Both the position numbers and the translations under genes were made by a program. The notes beneath the pieces were generated by a model, which did no database searches, was not told the DNA's origin, and worked only from the letters and a program-made list of their open reading frames with translations. Of a stretch of DNA of 64,000 bases, positions 34,190 through 43,288 are shown piece by piece. The stretch is from the NCBI RefSeq assembly GCF_002159645.1, contig NZ_NFJB01000017.1, forward strand, positions 20,538-84,537, written 5' to 3'. Source of the stretch: Parabacteroides sp. An277 (GTDB lineage Bacteria; Bacteroidota; Bacteroidia; Bacteroidales; Tannerellaceae). Position 1 is the first letter of the stretch. Each line of letters opens with the position of its first letter.

Positions 34190-34890
34190 TATTCCATCTC
34201 CTTTATGATGTTGTCGGTGACAGCCCAATGAAAAACATCAAACAATATTTCATTCAGCTGAGATAATACCTCATGCGCTTTCTGTTTCTCACAAGCTCGA
34301 CTTAGCATAGTCGTATCTAATACCACAAACACATACCGATCATTATCTCTCATGGAATCAAATCCATATTTCAGATAAATAGTACCTTTTTCATGTTCAA
34401 AACAACAATCCGTATAATACGATTTCACCTCTTGTTCCAATTGGCTTTTTCCAAACTGGGTGCATCGAAGCGAATCTGAAAACATTTCATTCAATATCTC
34501 AATAGAAGGACCTTCCCCTTTTTTTTGAAAAGGTAAGATATTGATCTTCCGTAATTGAACCTTCAAAAAATCCCCTTCACACAAAATATCTAACATCCTA
34601 CGGCAATTATCAAAAAGGCAAAGCATAGTTTCAAACCCACGATATCCTTGACAATCTGTTTGTATTGCCATAAACTTATTCGTAATCAAAAGACGAAAAT
34701 AGGCATCTATGGACTTAAATATAAGTTTCTTATATCCTTTTTCCCAAAAACCACCTTGTCCTTCGAAGCTAACCATTAAAATATCCAACTTATCTTCAAA
34801 GTCTTTCACCTGAGGATATTCAACCATTAGTTCTACTTGTTGTAAGAACGAACGCCTGTATTTCTTTCTCTCTATATGTTCAAAATTCAT
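34189..34890 (-). CDS. TIGR04255-like protein, first gene of unknown operon
   Basis: 233 residues. The C-terminal pattern FVVLDTTML...HEVLSQLNEILFDVFHWAVTDNI resembles the sporadically distributed TIGR04255 family, whose members sit in accessory regions and have no established function. It has a well-formed promoter upstream and two tightly coupled genes downstream. The family call is from pattern memory and needs a profile search. Confidence 0.55.
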   Translation of the reverse strand: MNFEHIERKKYRRSFLQQVELMVEYPQVKDFEDKLDILMVSFEGQGGFWEKGYKKLIFKSIDAYFRLLITNKFMAIQTDCQGYRGFETMLCLFDNCRRMLDILCEGDFLKVQLRKINILPFQKKGEGPSIEILNEMFSDSLRCTQFGKSQLEQEVKSYYTDCCFEHEKGTIYLKYGFDSMRDNDRYVFVVLDTTMLSRACEKQKAHEVLSQLNEILFDVFHWAVTDNIIKEME

Positions 34891-34912
34891 GGCCTACACC
34901 TATTATTTAAGA

Positions 34913-34944
34913 CAAAAGTAGCACATTTCCATTAGTTCCACAAA
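34913..34944 (-). promoter_or_regulatory. Promoter of the three-gene unknown operon
   Basis: On the minus strand TTTG (34941-34944) and TACTTTTG (34913-34920) are separated by 20 bp, matching the Bacteroidetes -33/-7 consensus. The -7 box lies 22 bp before the ATG at 34890. Confidence 0.75.
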
Positions 34945-35028
34945 CGTTTGAGTTTAATTTACACTAAACTTAAATCACTTTCTTCTCGCTATATTCTTGC
35001 TGTATCATCGTAGGTAATTCAAGCGTTC

Positions 35029-35232
35029 CTATATAATTGTTTTCAACAGGTCATCATCACCACCCAATGATTTCGGAAAGATATGGTCTATCTCCCATCC
35101 AAAAGGATTTTGCATGCCATATTTGTCATACATAATCAACGCTCCACAAGCATCCTTGCGAAACATCGAATCATCCAACCCTTCCACTTTACGGGCTTTA
35201 TTCCATACTGACAATATCTCATTCGCCGTCAT
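35029..35232 (-). pseudogene. Truncated HNH endonuclease
   Basis: 67 residues: VWNKARKVEGLDDSMFRKDA, then CGALIMYDKYG and WEIDHIFPKSLGGDDDL, the first half of a small HNH nuclease, but a stop follows at once and the last metal-binding Asn/His segment is missing. Adding one A to the AAAA run near 35042 would extend the frame by about 20 residues to a TAA at 34974. So the gene is cut short or frameshifted. Confidence 0.65.
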
Positions 35233-35326
35233 TGACTCTATTGTTTTGCTTGCAAATATAAATTCCTTTCAATAATTAGTACTTAGACCTCGAAATATAT
35301 ATTGTCTGGCCTTTCTTTATTTGTTC

Positions 35327-36319
35327 CTACTCCGTCTTAAACGTTACCTCATCCGTCCGCGGATGGACAAACTCGAATTCGAGGGTACGGGCTAAACCTT
35401 CGCCTAATGAATAAGGAGCTTGGAAACTAGAGGCAAGTACCTTACTGGCGTCAAATTCGGTGGTAGCACAAAACTTCTTCACACGCACAGAACTTACCGT
35501 TAGTTTTTTTCCCGTTATCTTTGCCAATACATCAAAGCCATATCCCCCTAACATCCCCAACCAATAAGGGAAATGAGTAGCCGGAATATGTTTATGTAAT
35601 ACCCTCTCCACATGTGCTACCAATTCATTCATCGTGAAATCCGGCTTATCGATGTAATTGAATACATTGTAACCGGTGGCACAATGCTCAATCATGTATT
35701 TTACAAAAGCCACGATATTCCCTACATACGCCATCGATTTCTTATTATTTCCATCGCCTACCATCAAGAACTTACCACTGGCTATCTGCTTCAACAGATT
35801 ATACACATTCCCTCTGTTCCGTTCTCCGAAGATAACCGTTGGACGAATGATATTGATATTCCAATCCGAGTGTGTCTTATACCATTCCTGCAATACCTGT
35901 TCGGCTTGCCATTTCGATTTTCCATAATGATTGAACGGATCTTTCGGATGCTCCTCATTCGGATTCTTCTTATTCAACCCATATACAGCCACCGACGAAA
36001 AGAAAACAATCCGCTTGACACCGTTCTTCTCCATTGCACGTAATGTCTTTTCCATCCCGCCTACATTTGTATCATAATACAACGAAACAGGAGAGACATC
36101 ATCCCGATGTTGAGCCGCCAGTAAAATCACCATATCCGCCCCCTTCAGCTTCTTATCCATTTGTTGCTGATTGCGTACGTCACCTATCTCCGTCAACTCA
36201 TTAAAAAAATGGCTCGGAAGCAAATCTATATTCTTCAACGCATATTTACTATCTCCCTTTAACAAGTCCAACAATCTCGTTCCGACGAAACCGCTGGCAC
36301 CGATCATTGTAATGTTCAT
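35327..36319 (-). CDS. NAD-dependent sugar epimerase/reductase (CapN/WbpV-like)
   Basis: 330 residues of the extended SDR family: MNITMIGASGFVGTRLLDLL (GxxGxxG nucleotide site) and the catalytic YGKSKWQAE (Tyr-x3-Lys, near residue 130). Together with the initiating transferase at 60.9-62.0 kb such enzymes make UDP-D-FucNAc or UDP-D-QuiNAc by reducing UDP-4-keto-6-deoxy-GlcNAc. No membrane-type 4,6-dehydratase (CapD/WbpM) is in the window, so the substrate must come from elsewhere. It is 8 bp downstream of the WbuB-like gene. Confidence 0.8.
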   Translation of the reverse strand: MNITMIGASGFVGTRLLDLLKGDSKYALKNIDLLPSHFFNELTEIGDVRNQQQMDKKLKGADMVILLAAQHRDDVSPVSLYYDTNVGGMEKTLRAMEKNGVKRIVFFSSVAVYGLNKKNPNEEHPKDPFNHYGKSKWQAEQVLQEWYKTHSDWNINIIRPTVIFGERNRGNVYNLLKQIASGKFLMVGDGNNKKSMAYVGNIVAFVKYMIEHCATGYNVFNYIDKPDFTMNELVAHVERVLHKHIPATHFPYWLGMLGGYGFDVLAKITGKKLTVSSVRVKKFCATTEFDASKVLASSFQAPYSLGEGLARTLEFEFVHPRTDEVTFKTE

Positions 36320-36327
36320 TTCTTTAA

Positions 36328-37539
36328 TTATATAACTTGCATAAATTTATCCAGTATTTTTTGTGCAGAATATTTTTCTTCCGCTAAACATCTGGCTCTT
36401 TTCCCCATTTCAGATAATAAAGACAATTTTTGCTCTCCTAAATTTTGAAAAAAAGAACAGATTCCTTTACTATCTTCAGATTCGAAACAAAAGCCAATTT
36501 TATTATCTTTGATTTCTAGTGCAATTTCACTATTTGTATCACCTATGAATAAAATAGGTTTTCCCGCAGCCATTATGTTATAAGATTTCGAAGGTACACC
36601 CAATCCATACATTCCCTTTGCTAATAAAACAATTGCAATATCACAATTATTTAAAACAGAACTTTGTTCATTACGAGTATACCCCTTAAAGAAATATACA
36701 TTGTGAATTTTCTTTTCTTCTACATATTTCATCATTTCTTGTTTACAAGCTCCTTCCCCCCAAAAAGAAAAACGCAAACATGGATTTTCTATCGACTTAA
36801 TTATATGAAGAAAGTTTATTAATCCTTGAACACGTCCGATATTTCCAGCATATTGTACATCTATCTTGGGATTAGCCAAAAACATATCCAAATTTTTAGT
36901 TTTATTAGGCATAATATAATCTGTTTCTGCCCAATTCTCAATAATTTGAATATCTGTATTTCGCTTGTTTGCACCTAACTTTTTTTTCATTACTTCTTTC
37001 ATATCTCGTCCTAAAACAATAAGAGTATCAGCCTGGCGATATGCAAAATCAAATACTTTTTTTAGGATTTTATAGAGTAACGAATCAGAAGAAGTAATTA
37101 TATTAGCAGGAATTGTATTTTCCGGAAAGACATCATGAACTAAAACGTACAGTTTATTCTTCCGAATCCGCTTTATCAAAGAAATAATTAATAACAAAGG
37201 AGCAGGATTTGTTACAATTAAAATAGAATCGTTTGACTCTAAATTCTTCCATAAAGTATATGATAATTTCCAACTAAGGATAATAAAGCGAATTATTCTT
37301 GATAATAATTTATTCTTATCTAACTTTGTATCAGATACTCTTTGTATGATTATATTGCTATTTAATAATTGTGATTTAGAATTTTCGGCAACCAAGCTAT
37401 TTTTATCGTATGTTTTCGGGCCACAAATAATATGTACATCATATTTTTCAGTAAGCCTTTGAGCTATCTTGGTTAAAATATAAGCCGTAGATGTTTCTTC
37501 TGGATAAAAAAGTTCTGTTACAATCCAAATTCGTTTCAT
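36328..37539 (-). CDS. Glycosyltransferase family 4, WbuB-like (probable L-FucNAc transferase)
   Basis: 403 residues with GT-B fold features: N-terminal MKRIWIVTELFYPEETSTAY and C-terminal nucleotide-sugar site YAGNIGRVQGLINFLHII and IAIVLLAKGMYGLGVPSKSY. It sits directly after the fnlC-like gene, matching the order fnlA-fnlB-fnlC-wbuB in L-FucNAc O-antigens, so L-FucNAc transfer is the best guess. AT-rich, unlike the fnl genes. Confidence 0.78.
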   Translation of the reverse strand: MKRIWIVTELFYPEETSTAYILTKIAQRLTEKYDVHIICGPKTYDKNSLVAENSKSQLLNSNIIIQRVSDTKLDKNKLLSRIIRFIILSWKLSYTLWKNLESNDSILIVTNPAPLLLIISLIKRIRKNKLYVLVHDVFPENTIPANIITSSDSLLYKILKKVFDFAYRQADTLIVLGRDMKEVMKKKLGANKRNTDIQIIENWAETDYIMPNKTKNLDMFLANPKIDVQYAGNIGRVQGLINFLHIIKSIENPCLRFSFWGEGACKQEMMKYVEEKKIHNVYFFKGYTRNEQSSVLNNCDIAIVLLAKGMYGLGVPSKSYNIMAAGKPILFIGDTNSEIALEIKDNKIGFCFESEDSKGICSFFQNLGEQKLSLLSEMGKRARCLAEEKYSAQKILDKFMQVI

Positions 37540-37549
37540 TTCCTTTTGA

Positions 37550-38728
37550 TTAACTTTTCCTCCAAACCATCTTGTTCACCACCCCGGTATAAGACTGGAT
37601 AATCTTAACCACCTTTGTGGAGACATTCTCTTCTACATAATCGGGAACCGGAATGCCATAATCACCGTTTTGGTTCATTGTGATGGCAGTATCAACAGCT
37701 TGCAACAGGGAGGTCGTGTCTATACCAGCCAAGATAAAGCAACCTTTGTCTAACGCTTCGGGACGTTCGGTACTGGTACGGATACAAACCGCCGGGAATG
37801 GATGGCCAATCGAAGTGAAGAAAGAACTCTCTTCTGGCAACGTTCCACTATCCGAGATAACAGCAGCGGCATTCATCTGCAGACAATTATAATCATGGAA
37901 TCCCAACGGTTCGTGGCGAATCACCCGCTTATCCAATTGAAATCCGCTTTGCTCCAATCGTTTTCGCGAACGCGGATGGCAAGAATAGAGTATCGGCATA
38001 TCGTACTTTTCCGCCATGGCATTAATCGCATTGAACAGGGAAAGGAAGTTCTTTTCCGTATCGATATTCTCTTCCCGATGGGCAGAAAGCAACATGTATT
38101 TGCCTTTTTCCAGCCCCAGTTTTGCTAAGATAGCGGACGCTTCAATCTCTTTCAGATTCGCATGGATCACTTCTGCCATCGGCGAACCTGTTACATACGT
38201 CCGTTCTTTCGGCAAACCGCATTCGGCTAAATAACGGCGTGCATGTTCGGAATAGGCCATATTCACATCCGAGATGATATCTACAATCCGGCGGTTCGTT
38301 TCTTCCGGCAGACATTCGTCTTTACAACGGTTACCGGCTTCCATGTGGAAGATAGGAATATGCAAACGCTTGGCTGCTATGGCCGAAAGGCAGGAATTGG
38401 TATCGCCCAATATCAACAAGGCATCCGGCTTTGTTTGCACCATCAATTTATAACTACAATGGATGATATTCCCGACAGTTGCTCCTAAATCGTCTCCTAC
38501 GGCATCCATATAGACTTCCGGATCTTTCAGCTTCAGATCTTTGAAGAATATGCCATTTAGATTGTAATCGTAATTCTGCCCCGTATGTGCCAAGATACAA
38601 TCAAAATATAGACGACATTTATTGATAACAGCAGCCAACCGGATAATCTCCGGACGTGTGCCGACAATAATCAACAATTTCAGCTTTCCATTTTGCTGAA
38701 ATTGAATGTTTGAATAATTCAAATTCAT
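37550..38728 (-). CDS. fnlC: UDP-L-FucNAc synthesis 2-epimerase (FnlC/CapG-like)
   Basis: 392 residues of the UDP-GlcNAc 2-epimerase family: LLIIVGTRPEIIRLAAVINK, PIFHMEAGNRCKDECLPEET, LLSAHREENIDTEKNF and AVISDSGTLPEESSF. The GNRCKDECLPEETNRR segment and location after fnlA and fnlB point to the C2 epimerase that completes UDP-L-FucNAc (FnlC, CapG, WbjD) rather than WecB; a separate WecB gene lies at 51.1-52.2 kb. A toxin-antitoxin pair is inserted between it and fnlB. Confidence 0.88.
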   Translation of the reverse strand: MNLNYSNIQFQQNGKLKLLIIVGTRPEIIRLAAVINKCRLYFDCILAHTGQNYDYNLNGIFFKDLKLKDPEVYMDAVGDDLGATVGNIIHCSYKLMVQTKPDALLILGDTNSCLSAIAAKRLHIPIFHMEAGNRCKDECLPEETNRRIVDIISDVNMAYSEHARRYLAECGLPKERTYVTGSPMAEVIHANLKEIEASAILAKLGLEKGKYMLLSAHREENIDTEKNFLSLFNAINAMAEKYDMPILYSCHPRSRKRLEQSGFQLDKRVIRHEPLGFHDYNCLQMNAAAVISDSGTLPEESSFFTSIGHPFPAVCIRTSTERPEALDKGCFILAGIDTTSLLQAVDTAITMNQNGDYGIPVPDYVEENVSTKVVKIIQSYTGVVNKMVWRKS

Positions 38729-38792
38729 GATGATTTTATATTTAGTTTTTAGAATTAGATAGTTAAGGAAACAGGGATGGGATTTTCCCCAT

Positions 38793-39119
38793 TTATTTAT
38801 TCAAATATCGATTCAAAAGAGCCTCTAAAACTTTGGGGTCTTGTCGAACATCCCAAACTAAAATAATATACACTCGATTTCCTTTTACACTATAAAAAAC
38901 TTTATTCTTCTTTTTAATAATTAAAGTCCGTATGCCTGCAAAAGAAGTAGTCTTCTCCCCCAAACATGTTCCTATCAAAGGATAACGTTCTAACAAAAGG
39001 ACTTCCTTTTGAATCTGAATGCGGACATCGTATGCTTTTGCTTCTCCCCATTGACTTTTCACAAAAGACAATAAAGAAAACAAACTGTCAATTGCATATT
39101 CCGTCCAAACTATTTCCAT
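38793..39119 (-). CDS. RelE/ParE-type toxin
   Basis: 108 residues: WTEYAIDSLFSLLSFVKSQW, LLLERYPLIGTCLG and YSVKGNRVYIILVWDVRQDP are the RelE/ParE pattern. Such toxins cut mRNA or inhibit gyrase. It overlaps the antitoxin gene by 10 bp and sits inside the fnl operon in the same direction. Confidence 0.8.
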   Translation of the reverse strand: MEIVWTEYAIDSLFSLLSFVKSQWGEAKAYDVRIQIQKEVLLLERYPLIGTCLGEKTTSFAGIRTLIIKKKNKVFYSVKGNRVYIILVWDVRQDPKVLEALLNRYLNK

Positions 39120-39355
39120 CCTAATCGTTTATCTACTTGTTCAAAAGCCTCTTCAGTCGTATATAACGAATCCTCTTCTGCTACATGCATCGTATAGTCT
39201 AATGCAGCCTCCAACAATGCAGGCGACATACTATATTCTCTTTCTTTCTTCAAATCCAGTGTAGCAATATAATCATACACCTTCTGAAGTTGTTCTTGGG
39301 TCATGCCCATAACTTCTTGGAAAATATTTACTTTTAATGAATCAATTGTCATCAT
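39110..39355 (-). CDS. Antitoxin of the RelE/ParE-type pair
   Basis: About 81 residues from the ATG at 39355; the longer frame would need TTG. The N-terminal helices (VFQEVMG-like NIFQEVMGMTQEQLQKVYDY) and acidic middle fit small Bacteroidetes antitoxins paired with RelE/ParE toxins. A -7 box lies 27 bp upstream, so the pair has its own promoter within the capsule cluster. Confidence 0.75.
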   Translation of the reverse strand: MMTIDSLKVNIFQEVMGMTQEQLQKVYDYIATLDLKKEREYSMSPALLEAALDYTMHVAEEDSLYTTEEAFEQVDKRLGWK

Positions 39356-39381
39356 ACGCTGCAATTTGAATTATCTTACTA

Positions 39382-39389
39382 CAAAAGTA
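39382..39389 (-). promoter_or_regulatory. -7 box for the RelE/ParE-type pair
   Basis: Minus-strand TACTTTTG matches TAnnTTTG. Confidence 0.55.
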
Positions 39390-39411
39390 ACTATTTCCTT
39401 TGAATATTCTA

Positions 39412-40560
39412 TTAAACTTCCTCCCAATATGTATCTGGACGATTCGGATCAAAGCATTCGTTGCACCAAATAAAAGTGACCAAATCTTCCGTTTCCGAAA
39501 GATTAATAATGTTATGTGTATACCCTGGTATCATCTCTATTACCTCCATCTTCTCACCGCTTACTTCAAAACGGATTACTTCATCCGTCCCGATTTTCCG
39601 GAGCTGAATCAATCCATGACCGCTTACCACCACAAACTTCTCGTTCTTCGTATGGTGCCAGTGTTGTCCCTTCGTGATTCCCGGCTTCGAAATATTCACG
39701 GAGAATTGTCCCCGGTCGGACGTACGGATGATTTCGGTAAAGCTTCCTCTATCATCCACATTCATCTTCAAGGGATAACAGAACTTCTCTTTCGGTAGAT
39801 AAGACAAATAGGTCGAATAAAGCTTCTTCGTAAACGCATCGCCCAAATTCGGGACTTCCTCATTCTTAGGCATTTCTTTGAACGCATAAAGTAAATCCAC
39901 GATTTCCCCTAACGTAATCGTATGAACCGTCGGAACCACGCAAAAATCACCTTCCCGATGTTCTTGTCCAGACAAAGCCGCAATCAGTTCATCCACTACA
40001 TCATCAATATACACCAACTTCATCACCACCGAAGGGTCGTTTACCTGAATAGGCAAATCGTTCGCGATATTGTTACAGAAGGTTGCTACCGCACTGTTAT
40101 AATTCGGACGGCACCATTTCCCGAACAGATTCGGGAATCGATACACCAACACTTTAGCTCCGGTTTCCTTGGCATACGCAAACAACAGGTTTTCACCAGC
40201 CCGCTTCGATTCCCCGTATGGATTATCCCATTCGGCTTGAATCGACGAAGAAATCATGACCGGACAAGTATTATTATATTTCCTCAATGTATCCAACAAA
40301 GTGGAAGCAAACCCGAAATTCCCTTTCATAAACTCAACCGGGTCTTTCGGACGGTTCACGCCTGCCAAATTAAAAACGAAATCAGCCTTTTTACAATAGG
40401 CATCCAATTCCGCTGGGTCATTATCCACATCGTATTCAAAGACTTCTATTTCTTCTCCCGAAATGGAATAATTCTTTGCTTTTCCCAACTGGATATTACG
40501 CAATTGGGACACCAAATTCTTCCCGACGAACCCTTTGGCGCCGGTTACTAATATGTTCAT
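39412..40560 (-). CDS. fnlB: UDP-L-FucNAc synthesis reductase (FnlB/CapF-like)
   Basis: 382 residues. N-terminal SDR domain (MNILVTGAKGFVGKNLVSQL, with NPYGESKRAGENLL as Tyr-x3-Lys site) fused to a C-terminal cupin domain (ITKGQHWHHTKNEKFVVVSG). This two-domain layout is specific to CapF/FnlB/WbjC, which epimerise and reduce the keto sugar made by CapE/FnlA. Flanked on both sides by toxin-antitoxin material. Confidence 0.92.
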   Translation of the reverse strand: MNILVTGAKGFVGKNLVSQLRNIQLGKAKNYSISGEEIEVFEYDVDNDPAELDAYCKKADFVFNLAGVNRPKDPVEFMKGNFGFASTLLDTLRKYNNTCPVMISSSIQAEWDNPYGESKRAGENLLFAYAKETGAKVLVYRFPNLFGKWCRPNYNSAVATFCNNIANDLPIQVNDPSVVMKLVYIDDVVDELIAALSGQEHREGDFCVVPTVHTITLGEIVDLLYAFKEMPKNEEVPNLGDAFTKKLYSTYLSYLPKEKFCYPLKMNVDDRGSFTEIIRTSDRGQFSVNISKPGITKGQHWHHTKNEKFVVVSGHGLIQLRKIGTDEVIRFEVSGEKMEVIEMIPGYTHNIINLSETEDLVTFIWCNECFDPNRPDTYWEEV

Positions 40561-40576
40561 AAAAATAATTGTTGAA

Positions 40577-40660
40577 TTAAAGAATCATAGCCAAAAGTTC
40601 GGATGGGCTTAGAATAGGCATATCTGCTCCTAAAAAATCTTTCTTGTTCCGCGTAATCAA
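40577..40660 (-). pseudogene. Remnant of a PIN-domain toxin C-terminus
   Basis: A frame of 27 codons reads LITRNKKDFLGADMPILSPS and then ELLAMIL before a stop. It matches the end of the intact PIN protein at 57243-57662 (IVTRNKKDYQSSNIPVYTPH, EFLTMMV). It begins at the stop codon of the VapB-like gene, so a deletion has removed almost the whole toxin gene. Confidence 0.8.
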
Positions 40661-40926
40661 ATAATAAATCCGTACTTATCAGCTAAATAATGTTCTCTTT
40701 CCTTATCCCAATCCATAGCATTACCATCGATGTGTAAATGCCCAGCCAAAGACTTCACTTCCTTTGAAATAGGAAAATTCTTTATTTTTTCCTCTAAAGA
40801 AGGTTTGGAGACCCATTTCATCAAAAATGATTCTATAACAGCAGATAAATCCACACCTTGCTCTTTTGCATACAGAGATGCCCGCTGAAATACGCTTCTA
40901 TTTATATGTAAAGCAATTTGTTCCAT
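40657..40926 (-). CDS. DUF6364/VapB-like antitoxin, orphaned
   Basis: About 89 residues from the ATG at 40926. A ribbon-helix-helix-like N-terminus (EQIALHINRSVFQRASLYAK, GVDLSAVIESFLMKWV) is followed by a basic and then acidic toxin-binding tail. Only a 27-codon scrap of its PIN toxin remains downstream, so this is an antitoxin without toxin and could act as an anti-addiction module against related PIN toxins. Confidence 0.75.
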   Translation of the reverse strand: MEQIALHINRSVFQRASLYAKEQGVDLSAVIESFLMKWVSKPSLEEKIKNFPISKEVKSLAGHLHIDGNAMDWDKEREHYLADKYGFII

Positions 40927-40993
40927 ACGGCCTTTCACTTTTTTGCAAAAAAAGAAAGAAATCCTAATCTATCCAATCTTTTTGACAGAAATA

Positions 40994-42067
40994 TCACTCA
41001 CTTCGTATCTCCCGTGATTTCTCACGCTCAATCAATCCCAAGTCGGCCTGAATGAATCGTAGACGCATCAACTGTTCTTTCATGCCTTCTACATCCAACC
41101 GACGCGTGTTGTGGCTGTGATAGTCTTCTATACGAGACACATCCTCGTTGCCTTCCGTAAAGAACTTATCGTAGTTCAAATCGCGTGTGTCACAAGGAAT
41201 CCGGTAATAGTTGCCCATATCGATAGCCCGTACCATCTCCTCGCGTGTAACCAACGTCTCATAGAGTTTCTCGCCATGCCGTGTTCCGATGACTTTCACT
41301 TCTGTTTCACCATACTTCGGATCCACTTTCGCATAGATTTCTTTCAAAGCTGTCGCCAATGTCTCCAACGTAGCAGCCGGAGCCTTCTGCACAAACAAAT
41401 CACCATTATGACCATGCGTGAAAGCATAAACCACCAAATCGACCGCATCATCCAACGTCATCATAAAGCGTGTCATATTCGGATCGGTAATCGTAATCGG
41501 TTTCCCATCCATCATCTGCTCCACCCAAAGCGGAATCACCGACCCCCGACTTGCCATCACATTCCCATAGCGCGTGCAACAGATGGTAGTCTGTGCCCCT
41601 TCGCCCAGTTCGCGTCCTTTCGCAATCGCTACTTTCTCCATCAACGCTTTCGAGATGCCCATCGCATTGATCGGGTAAGCTGCCTTGTCGGTAGAAAGAA
41701 CCACGACGTTCTTCACCCCATGTTCGATAGCCGAAAGCAACACATTCTCCGTGCCCAACACATTGGTACGTGTCGCCTCCATCGGGAAGAACTCACAACT
41801 CGGTACCTGCTTTAAAGCTGCTGCAGAAAACACATAGTCCACACCCCGCATCGCCACATCCACCGATGTCTTGTTTCGCACATTCCCAATATAAAACTTC
41901 ACCTTCGGACTTTGAAGCGCATGACGCATATCATCCTGCTTCTTCTCATCCCGGCTAAAAATCCGAATCTCTTTGATATCGGAATTGAGGAAACGCCGCA
42001 ACACCGCATTTCCGAATGAACCTGTTCCTCCTGTGATTAGGAGGACTTTGTCTTTGAAGATTGACAT
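40994..42067 (-). CDS. fnlA: UDP-GlcNAc 4,6-dehydratase/5-epimerase (FnlA/CapE-like)
   Basis: 357 residues of the extended SDR family: VLLITGGTGSFGNAVLRRFL, VFSAAALKQVPSCEFFPMEA, VVLSTDKAAYPINAMGISKA. The catalytic position is Met in MGISK (Met-x3-Lys) instead of Tyr, as in CapE-type enzymes. It performs the first step from UDP-GlcNAc towards UDP-L-FucNAc. The genes fnlA, fnlB and fnlC follow one another, separated only by toxin-antitoxin insertions. Confidence 0.93.
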   Translation of the reverse strand: MSIFKDKVLLITGGTGSFGNAVLRRFLNSDIKEIRIFSRDEKKQDDMRHALQSPKVKFYIGNVRNKTSVDVAMRGVDYVFSAAALKQVPSCEFFPMEATRTNVLGTENVLLSAIEHGVKNVVVLSTDKAAYPINAMGISKALMEKVAIAKGRELGEGAQTTICCTRYGNVMASRGSVIPLWVEQMMDGKPITITDPNMTRFMMTLDDAVDLVVYAFTHGHNGDLFVQKAPAATLETLATALKEIYAKVDPKYGETEVKVIGTRHGEKLYETLVTREEMVRAIDMGNYYRIPCDTRDLNYDKFFTEGNEDVSRIEDYHSHNTRRLDVEGMKEQLMRLRFIQADLGLIEREKSREIRSE

Positions 42068-42070
42068 AAT

Positions 42071-43288
42071 TTATTTCGATAAAATTTGATTATACAAATC
42101 TACATACTCCTGAAACCGTTCTTCTTTATTGAAATATTGAACAGCCCGGTCCCTACAAGCTTTTGAATAGGCATCTTTTCCTTTTTGGCAAATCTTTTCA
42201 ATCGCTTTAATCAATCCTTGTATATCTCCTTGTTCCACTACCAAACCCGTCTCGGAAGAGATGGCTTCCGGGCTACCACCAGTTCGGTATGTAATTACAG
42301 GTGTTCCACAAGCTAAAGCCTCTAAATTGGTAGTAGGGAAATTGTCTTCCCATGTCGGATTTACAAATGTTAAAGCTGAAACATACAGATCTCTCAATTG
42401 TTTTACATTTTCTGTCCGTTGAATACCTATTATTCCATTGGGTAATTCTGCAATTTGTCGTGAATTTAATCCTACCAATACGATTGAATAAGATGTAGGT
42501 AAAATTTTTCGAAGTTGAATAAAATCTTGTAATCCTTTTCGTTTTTCCCAAACATTGGCTACTCCTAATACAAAATTAGAATTAGGAATAGAATATTTAT
42601 TCAATATGGAATTAGACATTGGCATAGGATGAAAAATGGCCGTGTCTACACCATTATAGATACGTTGCGAATAGCATTTTTTCAGAAAAGACTGATGTAC
42701 TAAATTCTCTAACCAATCCGAAACAGGAACCAATGTCAGATTGGATATTGAAGTGAAATGCTTTTTTCGCAACAGATAATTGGTATTACTATTGTCTAAT
42801 CCCAAAGAGGTCGGATACTCTTTTTTATTCATGCATTGTTTGCATTGCCATTTCCATTTCTCACAGTTGATATAAGAGAAATAAGCACAATGCCCCGTAA
42901 ACGGCCAGCAATCATGCAACGTCCACACTACCGGAATATTCGTTTTAGATAGATATTCAAACAAAATCGGATAGTTCAAATAATACCCATGAATATTATG
43001 CTGATGGATAATATCTGGTTTTATCTCTTCAATCTGTTGAATCAATCTTTTAGTCGCCTGCTTAGATACCAATCCATGCCTATCAAACAATCGGGTTTGC
43101 AATACATGATTCCATATATCCCATTTATTCCCAATCTTTATCAATTCAGATCGACCTGGATTCGCATAACGGCCGTACGCAATGTAACTTTTCCATCCGG
43201 CCTTTATCGCAGCTTGTCCGATACCTTCGGCTATGCGACCAGTGGATCCCGTATTGGCTACGGAGTTTATTTGGAGGAGGGTAGGCAT
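42071..43288 (-). CDS. Glycosyltransferase family 4 (WcaC-like)
   Basis: 405 residues. N-terminal LQINSVANTGSTGRIAEGIG and the acceptor-domain signature VVWTLHDCWPFTGHCAYFSY with the Cys-rich CEKWKWQCKQCMNKKEYP; C-terminal donor site TNLEALACGTPVITYRTGGS. It adds one sugar of the repeat unit on the cytoplasmic face; the sugar cannot be read from sequence. 3 bp upstream of fnlA. Confidence 0.85.
   Translation of the reverse strand: MPTLLQINSVANTGSTGRIAEGIGQAAIKAGWKSYIAYGRYANPGRSELIKIGNKWDIWNHVLQTRLFDRHGLVSKQATKRLIQQIEEIKPDIIHQHNIHGYYLNYPILFEYLSKTNIPVVWTLHDCWPFTGHCAYFSYINCEKWKWQCKQCMNKKEYPTSLGLDNSNTNYLLRKKHFTSISNLTLVPVSDWLENLVHQSFLKKCYSQRIYNGVDTAIFHPMPMSNSILNKYSIPNSNFVLGVANVWEKRKGLQDFIQLRKILPTSYSIVLVGLNSRQIAELPNGIIGIQRTENVKQLRDLYVSALTFVNPTWEDNFPTTNLEALACGTPVITYRTGGSPEAISSETGLVVEQGDIQGLIKAIEKICQKGKDAYSKACRDRAVQYFNKEERFQEYVDLYNQILSK

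Noticed and set aside
37550..38728. A second WecB
   Set aside because: Gene order after fnlA and fnlB and the GNRCKDECLPEETNRR segment fit the FnlC/CapG branch better; the true WecB is at 51076-52227.
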